Made by a program: the position numbers and the translations under genes. Below, piece after piece: positions 17,212 to 26,011 of a DNA stretch of 64,000 nucleotides. The stretch covers positions 558,001 through 622,000 of the forward strand of contig NZ_OBEB01000001.1 in assembly GCF_900215315.1 (NCBI RefSeq). Direction: 5' to 3'. This stretch comes from Arsukibacterium tuosuense (GTDB lineage Bacteria > Pseudomonadota > Gammaproteobacteria > Enterobacterales > Alteromonadaceae). Numbering within the stretch: the stretch's first letter is position 1; each line of letters opens with the position of its first letter. The notes beneath the pieces were generated by a model. The model had not been told where the DNA came from. It saw only the letters and a list, made by a program, of their open reading frames with translations, and searched no databases.

Positions 17212-20200
17212 CTAGTGAAAATCCCGCGACTTACTGGCAAAGGCGGCTAATTCGTGGCTTAAATTGGTCAGGCGGCCGGCAATCACATGAGTGACCTCGC
17301 CTTCGCGCTCTAAAATGCCGTCTACCTGTAATATTTGCGCCGTTAAAAAAGCCTGTTGCTGCGCCTGCGCCGTGGCCAGCCATACCACAACATTGGCCGT
17401 ACCGGTTTCATCTTCCAGCGAGATAAAAGTCACCCCGGCGGCTGTGCCCGGCCTTTGCCGCAACGTTACCAGGCCGCTAATCCGTACCGGGCTTTTATGC
17501 CGCACTGCACTTAGCGCATCAGCAGTAATACTGCGCGGTAATTTGCCGGCCCGGCGCAACAGCGCTATCGGGTGCTGCTGCAAACTGAGTCCGGTAGCAG
17601 CATAATCTTCCAGCACCTCGTCTATCTCTGACGGGGCTGGCAATAGCGCCCCCCGGTACTTCGCCGGCGCTTCTGCCACCGCAGCGCTGGCATCATCAGT
17701 AGCTTCCTGACAAAAAAGCGGCAAACTCTGCTGCTTATCCAACAGCTGCCAGCGGCTATTGTACCGGTCGCCGCTAATGGTGGTTAGTGCATTGGCACTG
17801 GCCAGGGCCTGCATATCGCTGCTGTTCAGCCCCGCCTGGCGCAACTGGCTAAGCGAACTATACCCTGCTGGCGGGCAGTGTTTTAGCAATAGCTCAGCAC
17901 CGGCAGCGCTTAAGCCTTTTACCTGCCGAAAACCCAGGCGAATGGCATAATCCTGCTGATAGGGCTGCAAATCATAATCCCAGAGTGAGCCATTAACACA
18001 TACCGGCAATACTGCTACCTGATGCCTTTTGGCATCTTGTAACAATTGCGACGGGCTGTAAAAGCCCATTGGTAAGCTGTTCAGTAACGCCGTATAAAAA
18101 GCGGCCGGATAATAATGTTTTAACCAGGCCGAGATATAAGCCAGCACAGCGAAGCTGGCCGAATGCGACTCAGGAAAACCGTACTCGCCAAAGCCACAAA
18201 TTTGCTGGTAAATCCGCTCGGCAAATTCCAGCTGATAACCGCGGCTTAGCATGCCGTTAATCAGCTTGTCTTTAAATTGCAGCAGCTCGCCGGTTTTCTT
18301 CCAGCTGGCCATCGCCCGGCGCAGCTGATCAGCTTCGCCACCGCTAAAACCGGCCGCCACCATCGCCAGAGCTATCACCTGCTCCTGAAATATCGGTACG
18401 CCCATGGTTCGGCTTAGCACCTGCTCAACTTCAGCAGACGGATAACTTACCGGCTCAATGCCATTGCGCCGTTTTAAATACGGATGCACCATATCACCCT
18501 GAATGGGTCCGGGCCGCACTATGGCAATTTGCACCACTAAATCGTAATAACAGGCTGGCTTCAGGCGCGGCAACATACTCATTTGCGCCCGCGATTCGAT
18601 CTGAAATAAGCCAACAGTATCGGCCTGTTGGATCAGCTGATATACCGCCGGATCATCACCCAGCGCATTAATGCCTGCAATACTTAGAGTTCGCTGATAA
18701 TGCTGCTGTACCAAACTAAAACATTTGCGGATAGCCGTAAGCATACCCAGCGCCAGTACATCAACTTTTAATAGCTCCAGCGTTTCTAAATCGTCTTTAT
18801 CCCACTGGATCACGGTTCTGTCGCTCATAGCAGCGTTTTCCACCGGTACCAGCTCGTATAACGGGCCTTCGGAGATCACAAAACCGCCGACATGCTGCGA
18901 TAAATGGCGCGGAAAACCACGCAGCTCGTCGACTAACTGCACCAACTGGCGGGTGGTCTGGCTGTCCGTATCCAGCCCCAGCGTGTTTAATTGCTGCTGC
19001 CAGCTGGTTGCCGGGTTACGCCTTTGAATATTTTTAATCAGAAAATCCAGCTGGCTAACCGGTAAACCCAGAGCTTTTCCGACATCACGTAAGGCACTTT
19101 TAAAGCGGTAACTGATCACCGTGGCGGCCAGGGCTGCGCGCTCACGGCCGTATTTCTGATACAAATACTGAATAATCTCTTCGCGGCGTTCATGTTCAAA
19201 ATCCACATCGATATCTGGCGGCTCCTGGCGCTCTTTCGATAAAAACCGCTCAAATAACACCTGAATTTGCCTGGGATCGACGGCAGTAATTTGCAGGCAA
19301 TAACACACCACTGAATTAGCTGCGGAGCCGCGGCCCTGATATAAAATATTGCGATTTTGGGCAAACTGCACCACATCGTAAATGGTCAGGAAAAAATACT
19401 CGTAGTTAAGCTCTGCTATAAGTGCCAGTTCTTTATCAATTAAAGCTTGCACCCGCGGCGGTACGCCGTCGCTAAACCGGATTTTACTGCCCTGCTCAAC
19501 CAGTTTTCGCAAGTAACTGCTGGCGGTCTGCCCCTCTGGTACCAGCTCGGCCGGATACTGATATTTCAGCTCACTCAGCTTAAAACTGCAGCGCTGTGCT
19601 ATAGCGCAGCTTTCGCTCAGCCAGCCTGGGGGAAAAAGTTTTGCCAGTTTTGCCAGCGGCCTTAATGCCCGCTCGGCATTACTCAGCAACTCGCGGCCAA
19701 GCTCTCGTACTGGCTTACCCGCCCTGATGGCACTTACGCAATGTTGTAAGGCCAGCCGCTCAGGTAAATGCATTAATACCGCGCCGCAGCTTAGCTGTGG
19801 CAGCTGGTATTGACTGGCTAACTGCTGACAATAGTCTGTAAACGCTTGTTCGTTATGGGTTAACTGCCGGCGCATTGCCAGCCAGAGCCGGCCGCTGTGA
19901 TATTTCTGCAGCCAGTCGCCCCAGTAGTGATCACTGTCGTTATCACCACTGGGCAGCCATAACACAAAGCAGTGCTTAACCGACATTAAATCCCATTCGG
20001 TTAGCTGATACTCGCCTTTACTGCTGCGCCTTCTGGCATTAGTAATGACCCGGCACAGCTCGCTGTAAGCTGTCTTGGTCGGGCATAACAGCACCAGCTG
20101 CAGCTTATCCAGCTTAAACACACTGCCAACGATTAACTTCAGGCTCAGTTGCTGCTCGTTAATAGCCCGGTACGCCCGCACTACACCGGCTACCGAACAC

Positions 20201-20322
20201 TCATCGGTAATAGCCAGCGCCTGATAGCCCAGTGCCGCGGCCTGCGTTACCAGCTCTTGTGGACTTGACGCGCCCTGCAGAAAACTAAAATGGCTTTGAC
20301 AAAACAGCTCTGCGTACTTCAT
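17212..20322 (-). CDS. dnaE2: Error-prone DNA polymerase DnaE2 (ImuC)
   Basis: A 1036-residue C-family polymerase. The PHP domain opens with FCQSHFSFLQGASSPQELV and TDECSVAGVVRAY. The polymerase core includes PDIDVDFEHERREEII with catalytic aspartates, FERFLSKERQEPP and the VGLFQIESRAQM region. A helix-hairpin-helix segment and an OB-fold (VRISGLVTLRQRPGTAAGV) lie near the C-terminus. The length is that of DnaE2 rather than replicative DnaE1. It forms the SOS mutagenesis cassette with imuA and imuB, and its start lies 17 bp after the imuB stop behind GGAGCAGGT. Confidence 0.95.
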   Translation of the reverse strand: MKYAELFCQSHFSFLQGASSPQELVTQAAALGYQALAITDECSVAGVVRAYRAINEQQLSLKLIVGSVFKLDKLQLVLLCPTKTAYSELCRVITNARRRSSKGEYQLTEWDLMSVKHCFVLWLPSGDNDSDHYWGDWLQKYHSGRLWLAMRRQLTHNEQAFTDYCQQLASQYQLPQLSCGAVLMHLPERLALQHCVSAIRAGKPVRELGRELLSNAERALRPLAKLAKLFPPGWLSESCAIAQRCSFKLSELKYQYPAELVPEGQTASSYLRKLVEQGSKIRFSDGVPPRVQALIDKELALIAELNYEYFFLTIYDVVQFAQNRNILYQGRGSAANSVVCYCLQITAVDPRQIQVLFERFLSKERQEPPDIDVDFEHERREEIIQYLYQKYGRERAALAATVISYRFKSALRDVGKALGLPVSQLDFLIKNIQRRNPATSWQQQLNTLGLDTDSQTTRQLVQLVDELRGFPRHLSQHVGGFVISEGPLYELVPVENAAMSDRTVIQWDKDDLETLELLKVDVLALGMLTAIRKCFSLVQQHYQRTLSIAGINALGDDPAVYQLIQQADTVGLFQIESRAQMSMLPRLKPACYYDLVVQIAIVRPGPIQGDMVHPYLKRRNGIEPVSYPSAEVEQVLSRTMGVPIFQEQVIALAMVAAGFSGGEADQLRRAMASWKKTGELLQFKDKLINGMLSRGYQLEFAERIYQQICGFGEYGFPESHSASFAVLAYISAWLKHYYPAAFYTALLNSLPMGFYSPSQLLQDAKRHQVAVLPVCVNGSLWDYDLQPYQQDYAIRLGFRQVKGLSAAGAELLLKHCPPAGYSSLSQLRQAGLNSSDMQALASANALTTISGDRYNSRWQLLDKQQSLPLFCQEATDDASAAVAEAPAKYRGALLPAPSEIDEVLEDYAATGLSLQQHPIALLRRAGKLPRSITADALSAVRHKSPVRISGLVTLRQRPGTAAGVTFISLEDETGTANVVVWLATAQAQQQAFLTAQILQVDGILEREGEVTHVIAGRLTNLSHELAAFASKSRDFH

Positions 20323-20339
20323 ACCTGCTCCGTGGCCAT

Positions 20340-21743
20340 TTAACTAAACCAGCCATGGACAAACCACTGCTGGCGGGCATTGCGAAACAGCCATAACCAC
20401 TGGCCCTGCTGGTTACGACCAATATAGTAATCGCGTTGGCCAGTAAGCTGCCAGCCGTCCGGGCACAACCGCTCTGGTCCCTGGCTAATGGTCACCGGTT
20501 CAGTCAGTGGCTCTGGTTTAAGTATTAAAAATGCTGGTCGTAGCACTAAGGCCGAAGGACTCGTCTGGCCTTTAACAAGAGGTAAACAGCGTTGACTGGC
20601 CTGCTCGGGTAAATGCTGGTTTTGCAAGGTTAAACCGCTAACCGCAGAGCGGCCTAAACGCGCCTGTAACAATGATAACAACTGCAACGCCGACATCCTG
20701 GCATCCTGCTGCTCAAATAACGCTCCAGTGGATCGTTGCTGGCCGGCAAAGTGATTTACATCCAGCTGTAAGCCATACACCGGCTCAGGCAAAGGCAGGT
20801 TTTCCAGTTGCAACTGGCACAGCTGTAACCAGGCAGTAGCTTTGTATTCGCCCTGAGCCGAACCGATACTTAGCTGCAGTTGCGGGCTATCCCGAAAAAA
20901 TAACGTCAGTAGCAGCTGATAACACTGACAATTAGCCCGGTTGAGCTGCTGCTCAAGTTGCAATAATAATTTAGCTAACGGCTTGGCCAACACTGTACTA
21001 TCGCTGATGTCGTATAACAGCTCCAGGTAACGGCTAAAACCGGGATCTGGCTGCAGATACTCCAGCGCATGATAATAATCACCGCGCAGCCGCCCCAGAT
21101 AACTGAGCAGCTGACTGTCAAAGCGCCGGGCCAGCTCAGCTGGCGGCAGCGCCAGTAACTGGCCCAGAGTATGAATACCGAGTCGGATCATTTGTTGCTG
21201 CTGTGGCTCGGTTAGCTCGGTTGCCTTAAGCGGGCTGGCTTTAATCGCTGCTAACAGGCTGGCATTATCGGTGGTAATTAGATTGGCTTGCTGATAAGCC
21301 AGGCACTTAGCGGCATAAGGAGTAGCACCACAGCTGTACTGATAACGATAAGCCAACATTGCCAGCTGTTCATTTAGTGCCTGCCAGTAAGATTGAAGAC
21401 CGTCATAAAGCTGCAGCATCCCATCCAACCGCAAAATCAACCCTGACGGTGGGTCGAGGGCGATATCAGCGCTTAACTGATACAACTGTTGCGCCACCGA
21501 TTTTAGCACTTTTACTTGTTGTTCAGGCTGATAAGGTAGTAGCTGCAAATCCGGACACAGCGCCGCCGCACTGGCCAGGCCCATCTGTAATTTAAGGCCG
21601 GCTGTTAACGCCGCTTTATTTAACTGCAGCAGTTGATGCTGCTGGTCAACCAGAGCAATGGCTACATGCTGGCTATTTTCAGCTAAGTGTTGCAGGTTAT
21701 CCAGCTGCAACGCCGGAAAATGTAAATAAAGAAACAGAGCCAT
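20340..21743 (-). CDS. imuB: ImuB, Y-family polymerase-like translesion protein
   Basis: A 467-residue protein. The start at 21743 follows the imuA stop by one base and gives MALFLYLHFPALQLDNLQHL, typical of ImuB. The Y-family palm and finger regions are recognisable, but the catalytic acidic residues are not apparent, in keeping with ImuB acting as a non-catalytic adaptor that brings DnaE2 to the beta clamp. LDPPSGLILRLDGMLQLYDG and RLRGDYYHALEYLQPDPGFS are recognisable segments. Regulation is through the LexA box upstream of imuA. Confidence 0.93.
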   Translation of the reverse strand: MALFLYLHFPALQLDNLQHLAENSQHVAIALVDQQHQLLQLNKAALTAGLKLQMGLASAAALCPDLQLLPYQPEQQVKVLKSVAQQLYQLSADIALDPPSGLILRLDGMLQLYDGLQSYWQALNEQLAMLAYRYQYSCGATPYAAKCLAYQQANLITTDNASLLAAIKASPLKATELTEPQQQQMIRLGIHTLGQLLALPPAELARRFDSQLLSYLGRLRGDYYHALEYLQPDPGFSRYLELLYDISDSTVLAKPLAKLLLQLEQQLNRANCQCYQLLLTLFFRDSPQLQLSIGSAQGEYKATAWLQLCQLQLENLPLPEPVYGLQLDVNHFAGQQRSTGALFEQQDARMSALQLLSLLQARLGRSAVSGLTLQNQHLPEQASQRCLPLVKGQTSPSALVLRPAFLILKPEPLTEPVTISQGPERLCPDGWQLTGQRDYYIGRNQQGQWLWLFRNARQQWFVHGWFS

Positions 21744-21744
21744 C

Positions 21745-22494
21745 TTAGCCAGCCCGGCGCATCGGTTCGCCTGAAGTTCCACTTAAACATAGTGCCGGCC
21801 ATTTTTGTTGCATGTTTACCTGAAACGGCGCCGCCGGCCAGCTGCCTTTGCGTTTAAGTACCGTGACCTGCAGCCCCAGAGGATCCGGCTGCAGGCGGAT
21901 ACTTAAATTTACCGGCAAACTTAAGGTCTGGCTGGCATTTCTGAACACAACCATACTGGCTGCGCCTTGCTCTGCCGCCAGTTGCAAACGTCTGGCCTGG
22001 GCTAAACTTATCGCCGCCGGCCAAAGCAGCACCGTCGCGCAACAACCACTTTGCAGGCACTGCTCAGCGGCCCATAGCGCCTGTTGCTGCACGGAAAACT
22101 TTTTGGCAGATTGATTTTTTTCAGCAGACTTTTTATGCCTGGCAGCCACGTTAGCGGTTGCCGCAGCTTGCTGGCCCGGGGTAATAATCAGTAACTGGCT
22201 GAGATCAAGTCCGGCCCCGGCCAGCATATCTGCACTTAACTCAGCCGGTGGTGCAATAAATACCAGTAAACGCTGCGAGTGTTGCTGTTGTTGCTGCAAA
22301 TAAGGTAACAGTAAACGCAACTCGCCAATGCCGGCGTCGGTTTGAATATCAATCAGGCCGGTTGCCGGCAAGCCACCAGCTAACTGCTGGTCCAGCTCAG
22401 GATAACCCGAAGCAACCGCCTGATAGGCAAGTTGCTGGCTATCGCCATGCCATAACAGCTGACGCCGGGTTAGCTGATCTAATAAAGCCGACAT
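21745..22494 (-). CDS. imuA: ImuA, RecA/SulA-like cassette protein
   Basis: A 249-residue protein, first gene of the mutagenesis cassette. The start at 22494 gives MSALLDQLTRRQLLWHGD and leaves the LexA box just upstream. A frame continuing to 22551 would run through the operator. SGYPELDQQLAGGLPATGLI and GIGELRLLLPYL resemble the degenerate Walker region of RecA-like ImuA proteins. RecA binding and a requirement for damage-induced mutagenesis are known for the family. A poly-Gln/Lys linker in the middle is typical. Confidence 0.9.
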   Translation of the reverse strand: MSALLDQLTRRQLLWHGDSQQLAYQAVASGYPELDQQLAGGLPATGLIDIQTDAGIGELRLLLPYLQQQQQHSQRLLVFIAPPAELSADMLAGAGLDLSQLLIITPGQQAAATANVAARHKKSAEKNQSAKKFSVQQQALWAAEQCLQSGCCATVLLWPAAISLAQARRLQLAAEQGAASMVVFRNASQTLSLPVNLSIRLQPDPLGLQVTVLKRKGSWPAAPFQVNMQQKWPALCLSGTSGEPMRRAG

Positions 22495-22507
22495 TGCCAC
22501 CTCAAAA

Positions 22508-22527
22508 TACTGTATGTAAATACAGTA
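22508..22527 (-). promoter_or_regulatory. LexA (SOS) box of the imuA-imuB-dnaE2 operon
   Basis: TACTGTATGTAAATACAGTA is a near-perfect match to the enterobacterial LexA operator (CTGT-N8-ACAG), centred 24 bases before the imuA ATG. It overlaps the candidate -10 element, so LexA binding would block transcription until DNA damage. Confidence 0.93.
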
Positions 22528-22551
22528 TAATTCAATTTCATACCGACGCAA
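22524..22551 (-). promoter_or_regulatory. Sigma70-type promoter for imuA
   Basis: On the minus strand TTGCGT (22551-22546) and TATACT (22529-22524) are separated by 16 bases. The -10 element lies within the edge of the LexA operator. Confidence 0.6.
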
Positions 22552-22691
22552 GGTGAAAGTTTTATTGCAGTACAGTAACAGGCTCGCAGCAGAGTGATTT
22601 TTCTGACAACATATTAAATTGTATAAACAGCAATGAATGCTGTGGTATTAAATTCAAATGGAAGATGAGTATTAACTTTTTAGAGAAACAC

Positions 22692-23420
22692 ATGAAAATT
22701 ATCTGTCTGGTTTTGCTGATTATCACAACCTCGTTCAGCGTAAACGCGGAAACCCTGCGGGCAATTATCAGTGAAAGCAATACCCCGCCATATATCATGA
22801 TTACCTCAAATCAGGAGTACAGCGGCCTGGTAATAGATACCCTGGAGGAACTTGGACGCCGGCTTGATGCTGAGGTTAAACATTTCCCCATCCCCAGAGG
22901 CCGTGTTGAAAGCTGGCTAAATGAAGACGAAGCGGACATTTGGTGTTTTCTTAATCCAGCCTGGGTAACAAAACCGGAAAACTTTGATTGGTCAGTATCG
23001 CTTTATCAAACCACAGAGGTATTGGTCAGCCGCCAGAACGAAACCCCCTTTACCAGCATGGCAACATTATATAAAAAGCGAATTGGTACAACACGCGGTT
23101 TTATCTATCCACAACTAGAGGCTGCATTTGCCGCCAATCAACTTTATCGAGATGATGCAATTAGTTTGCAACAGAATCTGGAGCGGTTGCAACAAGGACG
23201 TCTCGATGCCGTAATCGCAGACAGTATAACGTACCAATATTATGCACTTAAACATCAACCCTTACTTACAGCATCAACTTTTTGGTCAACTCCAGTAGAT
23301 AACTACTGTGCGATTAGTAAGATTAATCCTGAAATGGCAAAGAAAATTAACAATAATTTGAGCCAGATGCAGCAGGATAATTTCTTTAAGAAACGAATTG
23401 AGCTGTATCTTTCACATTAA
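22692..23420 (+). CDS. Periplasmic solute-binding protein, family 3
   Basis: A protein of about 242 residues beginning with a signal peptide (MKIICLVLLIITTSFSVNA, cleavage probably after NAE). The body has the amino-acid-binding-protein layout: SNTPPYIMITSNQEYSGLVI, IWCFLNPAWVTKPENFDWS, RIGTTRGFIYPQ and RLDAVIADSITYQYY. An alternative ATG lies at 22665; the later start is chosen for its clean signal peptide. No ABC permease or ATPase is adjacent, so it is an orphan binding protein. Its last 35 bases overlap the convergent rlmC gene. Confidence 0.8.
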   Translation: MKIICLVLLIITTSFSVNAETLRAIISESNTPPYIMITSNQEYSGLVIDTLEELGRRLDAEVKHFPIPRGRVESWLNEDEADIWCFLNPAWVTKPENFDWSVSLYQTTEVLVSRQNETPFTSMATLYKKRIGTTRGFIYPQLEAAFAANQLYRDDAISLQQNLERLQQGRLDAVIADSITYQYYALKHQPLLTASTFWSTPVDNYCAISKINPEMAKKINNNLSQMQQDNFFKKRIELYLSH

Positions 23421-24558
23421 CCCGCTGGACTAAGTTTAGCACTTCATAGTGGCTGCTATGCGCAAACATATCAAACAGCTGTACTTTTATTAATTTATAG
23501 TGCTTGAGCCCAGCTAAATCCTGCGCCAAAGTTGCTGCATTACAACTGGAATAAAGGAGCCAGTCTGGCGCCAGCCGGTCGATATCCTGACATAACGCTG
23601 CCCCTAAACCGCGTCGTGGCGGGTTAACCACCAGTAAATCGGGGGCCTTTGCTGCGGCATTAGCAAAAGCACTGGCGTCCAGAGCCTGAAAGCTGACATC
23701 AGCCAGGCCCAGCTCAGCTGCCGAACGCTTAGCGCTGGCTATGGCTGCTGGTGCAATTTCAATTCCCACTAATGTTTGACCGGGTTTAACCAGGTGCAAA
23801 CCAAAGCCACCGACGCCGCAAAACAGATCCCAGATCTGCTGAAATTCACCCAACTGTTGCTGCAGCTCTGCTGCCCAGCGGGCGGCAGTTTGGTATAAAT
23901 TTGCTGCCATCACCGGTTGGGTCTGGAAAAAGCTCTGCGGCTGCAGGTAAAGCGGCACCTGATTCAGCTGCTCGGCCAGCACAGTTTGCGCCGTTAGCAC
24001 AATCTCTTGCGGGCCTTCCAGAATAGCTGCCGCTGCCGGCTGTATATTGACTGAGCAGAGCTCAAGTTCAGGCAATTGCTGCGCTAACCAGGGCAAATGT
24101 TTGGTTACAGAGGCCAGACAGTTTTTTGAGCGCAGCACAAAACGCAGCATGAAGCGGCCACTATGCAGGCTTTGGCTAAGTAAAATATATTTCAGTTCAC
24201 CAAGGCGGCTGGCAATGTCGTAAGGGGTAAGATTGGCGCGGCGGATAAAATCTTTGCACAAAGCAAACACCGGCGCAAAGCTATTTGGATACAACGGACA
24301 ATCGGCTAAATCGACTTGTTCCCCCTGAGCATTAACAATGCCCAGGATGGGATCATCCAAGGTGCCGAGCACCACCATTTTGGCTTTATAGCGAAAGCCC
24401 TGCTCAGCACTTGCCACCGGGGCCAGCATTTGCTCAGGCTGAAATGCGGTTAATAATGCTGTCAGCTGCTGCTGTTTATCAGCCAGTTGTTGTGGGTAGG
24501 GTTTTGCCAGCCACTGGCAGGATTGACAGCGTTTAGCCTGAAAATGGTGGCATTGCAT
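23386..24558 (-). CDS. rlmC: 23S rRNA (uracil-747 C5)-methyltransferase RlmC
   Basis: A 390-residue RumB/RlmC enzyme that methylates U747 of 23S rRNA. Iron-sulfur cysteines appear in CHHFQAKRCQSCQW (residues 3, 11 and 14) and in VDLADCPLYP. The SAM-binding motif is WDLFCGVGGFGLHL and the catalytic cysteine lies in LLYSSCNAATLAQDL. The N-terminal TRAM domain of RlmD is absent, which supports RlmC. The C-terminus extends past LLNLVQRV-like (EVLNLVQRV) and overlaps the 3' end of the solute-binding protein gene. Confidence 0.92.
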   Translation of the reverse strand: MQCHHFQAKRCQSCQWLAKPYPQQLADKQQQLTALLTAFQPEQMLAPVASAEQGFRYKAKMVVLGTLDDPILGIVNAQGEQVDLADCPLYPNSFAPVFALCKDFIRRANLTPYDIASRLGELKYILLSQSLHSGRFMLRFVLRSKNCLASVTKHLPWLAQQLPELELCSVNIQPAAAAILEGPQEIVLTAQTVLAEQLNQVPLYLQPQSFFQTQPVMAANLYQTAARWAAELQQQLGEFQQIWDLFCGVGGFGLHLVKPGQTLVGIEIAPAAIASAKRSAAELGLADVSFQALDASAFANAAAKAPDLLVVNPPRRGLGAALCQDIDRLAPDWLLYSSCNAATLAQDLAGLKHYKLIKVQLFDMFAHSSHYEVLNLVQRVNVKDTAQFVS

Positions 24559-24569
24559 TTATTATTCAC

Positions 24570-24601
24570 TTAGCTGGTCGACCCACATTTAGCTGGTCGA
24601 C
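24570..24601. repeat. Direct repeat of TTAGCTGGTCGAC
   Basis: TTAGCTGGTCGAC occurs at 24570-24582 and 24589-24601, 19 bp apart, between rlmC and egtB. Each copy contains the GTCGAC palindrome. It could be a recent duplication or a tandem regulator site; nothing decides between these. Confidence 0.45.
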
Positions 24602-24739
24602 GGAGGGTGTCTGTCGAATATTCTACCCGTTCATCATTTTGAAATAAACCTGCCAAATAATGCTAAATTGAATTGCAACCCTTTATTAACACAATATGCC
24701 TGCTAAACTGATAAATACCCGTTAGTTAAGAGGAGTAAA

Positions 24740-26011
24740 ATGGACTTTAATAACAACAGCAATCAACAGGATGCAATTAATAGCTTCCAGCAGGTACGCC
24801 GTCAGACTTTAGCCCTGACTGAAGGCTTATCTGCCGAAGATATGGTGGTACAGTCCATGCCCGATGCCAGTCCGCTAAAATGGCACCTGGCGCATACCAG
24901 CTGGTTTTTTGAGCATTTCCTGCTGCAACCTTTCTGCGAAAATTACTCACAGTTTAATGACGACTACTCTTATCTGTTTAACTCTTACTATGATGCGATT
25001 GGACCCCGCCATGCCCGCCCTGCCCGAGGCTTACTAACCCGGCCACCGCTGCAGGACATCCTGGCTTACCGGCAGCATATTGAGCAGCATATGGCTGCAT
25101 TACTGCAGCGCCAGCTCCCCGGGGTGGCAGAGTTACTGACTATTGGTTTGCACCATGAAATGCAGCATCAGGAACTGATGTTAACCGATCTGCTGCATTT
25201 ATTATCAGCTAACCCCTTGGCGCCGGCCATGCAGCAAGCGCCTGCTGGCCAGCATGCCTGTGAAAAGCATGCTCCTCCGCTACAAATGCTATGCCACGAA
25301 GGCGGGCTGCTGCAGATAGGCGCTACGGATCAGGGCTTTAGCTACGATTGTGAAAAGCCCCGGCACCCGTACCATTTGCAGCCCTTTAAACTGGCCAGCC
25401 GGCCGGTAACCAATGGCGAATGGCAGCAGTTTATTGATGATGGCGGCTATCAGAACCCTTTGCTGTGGCTGTCTGACGGCTGGCATTGCTGCCAGCAGCA
25501 ACAGTGGCAAGCCCCGCTGTACTGGCAACAACAGCAGCAACAGTGGCTCAGCTTCACTGTTAATGGCCTGCAGCCAGTTAATCTCTCAGCACCGGTTTGT
25601 CATATCAGTTACTACGAAGCTGATGCTTATGCCCGCTGGGCGGGTAAGCGCCTGCCACGCGAGCAGGAATGGGAAGTTATCGCCGCCGCGCAGCCCGACG
25701 CTATGGCTGACGCTAATTTTCTGGAGCAACATATCTGGCGACCTACCGCTTGTGCCAGCCAACCAGGTTTTCAGAAGCTGTTTGGTGATGTCTGGGAATG
25801 GACCCAAAGCCCTTACAGCGGCTACCCCGGCTTTAACGCTGCACAGGGCGAGCTGGCCGAATATAACGGTAAATTTATGGCCAACCAGTTTGTGCTGCGC
25901 GGCGGCTCCTGTGCCTCGCCCCGCCAACAGTTACGTAACAGTTACCGTAATTTTTTTCACCCCCAGCAACGCTGGCAATTCAGCGGACTCAGATTAGCGG
26001 AGGATCAATAA
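24740..26011 (+). CDS. egtB: EgtB, sulfoxide synthase of ergothioneine biosynthesis
   Basis: A 423-residue non-haem iron enzyme that joins hercynine with a cysteine thiol donor and O2. The N-terminal DinB-like domain holds the iron ligands: His in SPLKWHLAHTSWFFEHF (about residue 52) and the HxxxH pair in LHHEMQHQELML. The C-terminal FGE-sulfatase domain shows GDVWEWTQSPYSGYPGF, VLRGGSCASPR and RNSYRNFFHP. GAGGAGT precedes the ATG. The stop overlaps the egtD start by one base (TAATG). It is shorter than OvoA, which carries a fused methyltransferase domain. Confidence 0.92.
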   Translation: MDFNNNSNQQDAINSFQQVRRQTLALTEGLSAEDMVVQSMPDASPLKWHLAHTSWFFEHFLLQPFCENYSQFNDDYSYLFNSYYDAIGPRHARPARGLLTRPPLQDILAYRQHIEQHMAALLQRQLPGVAELLTIGLHHEMQHQELMLTDLLHLLSANPLAPAMQQAPAGQHACEKHAPPLQMLCHEGGLLQIGATDQGFSYDCEKPRHPYHLQPFKLASRPVTNGEWQQFIDDGGYQNPLLWLSDGWHCCQQQQWQAPLYWQQQQQQWLSFTVNGLQPVNLSAPVCHISYYEADAYARWAGKRLPREQEWEVIAAAQPDAMADANFLEQHIWRPTACASQPGFQKLFGDVWEWTQSPYSGYPGFNAAQGELAEYNGKFMANQFVLRGGSCASPRQQLRNSYRNFFHPQQRWQFSGLRLAEDQ

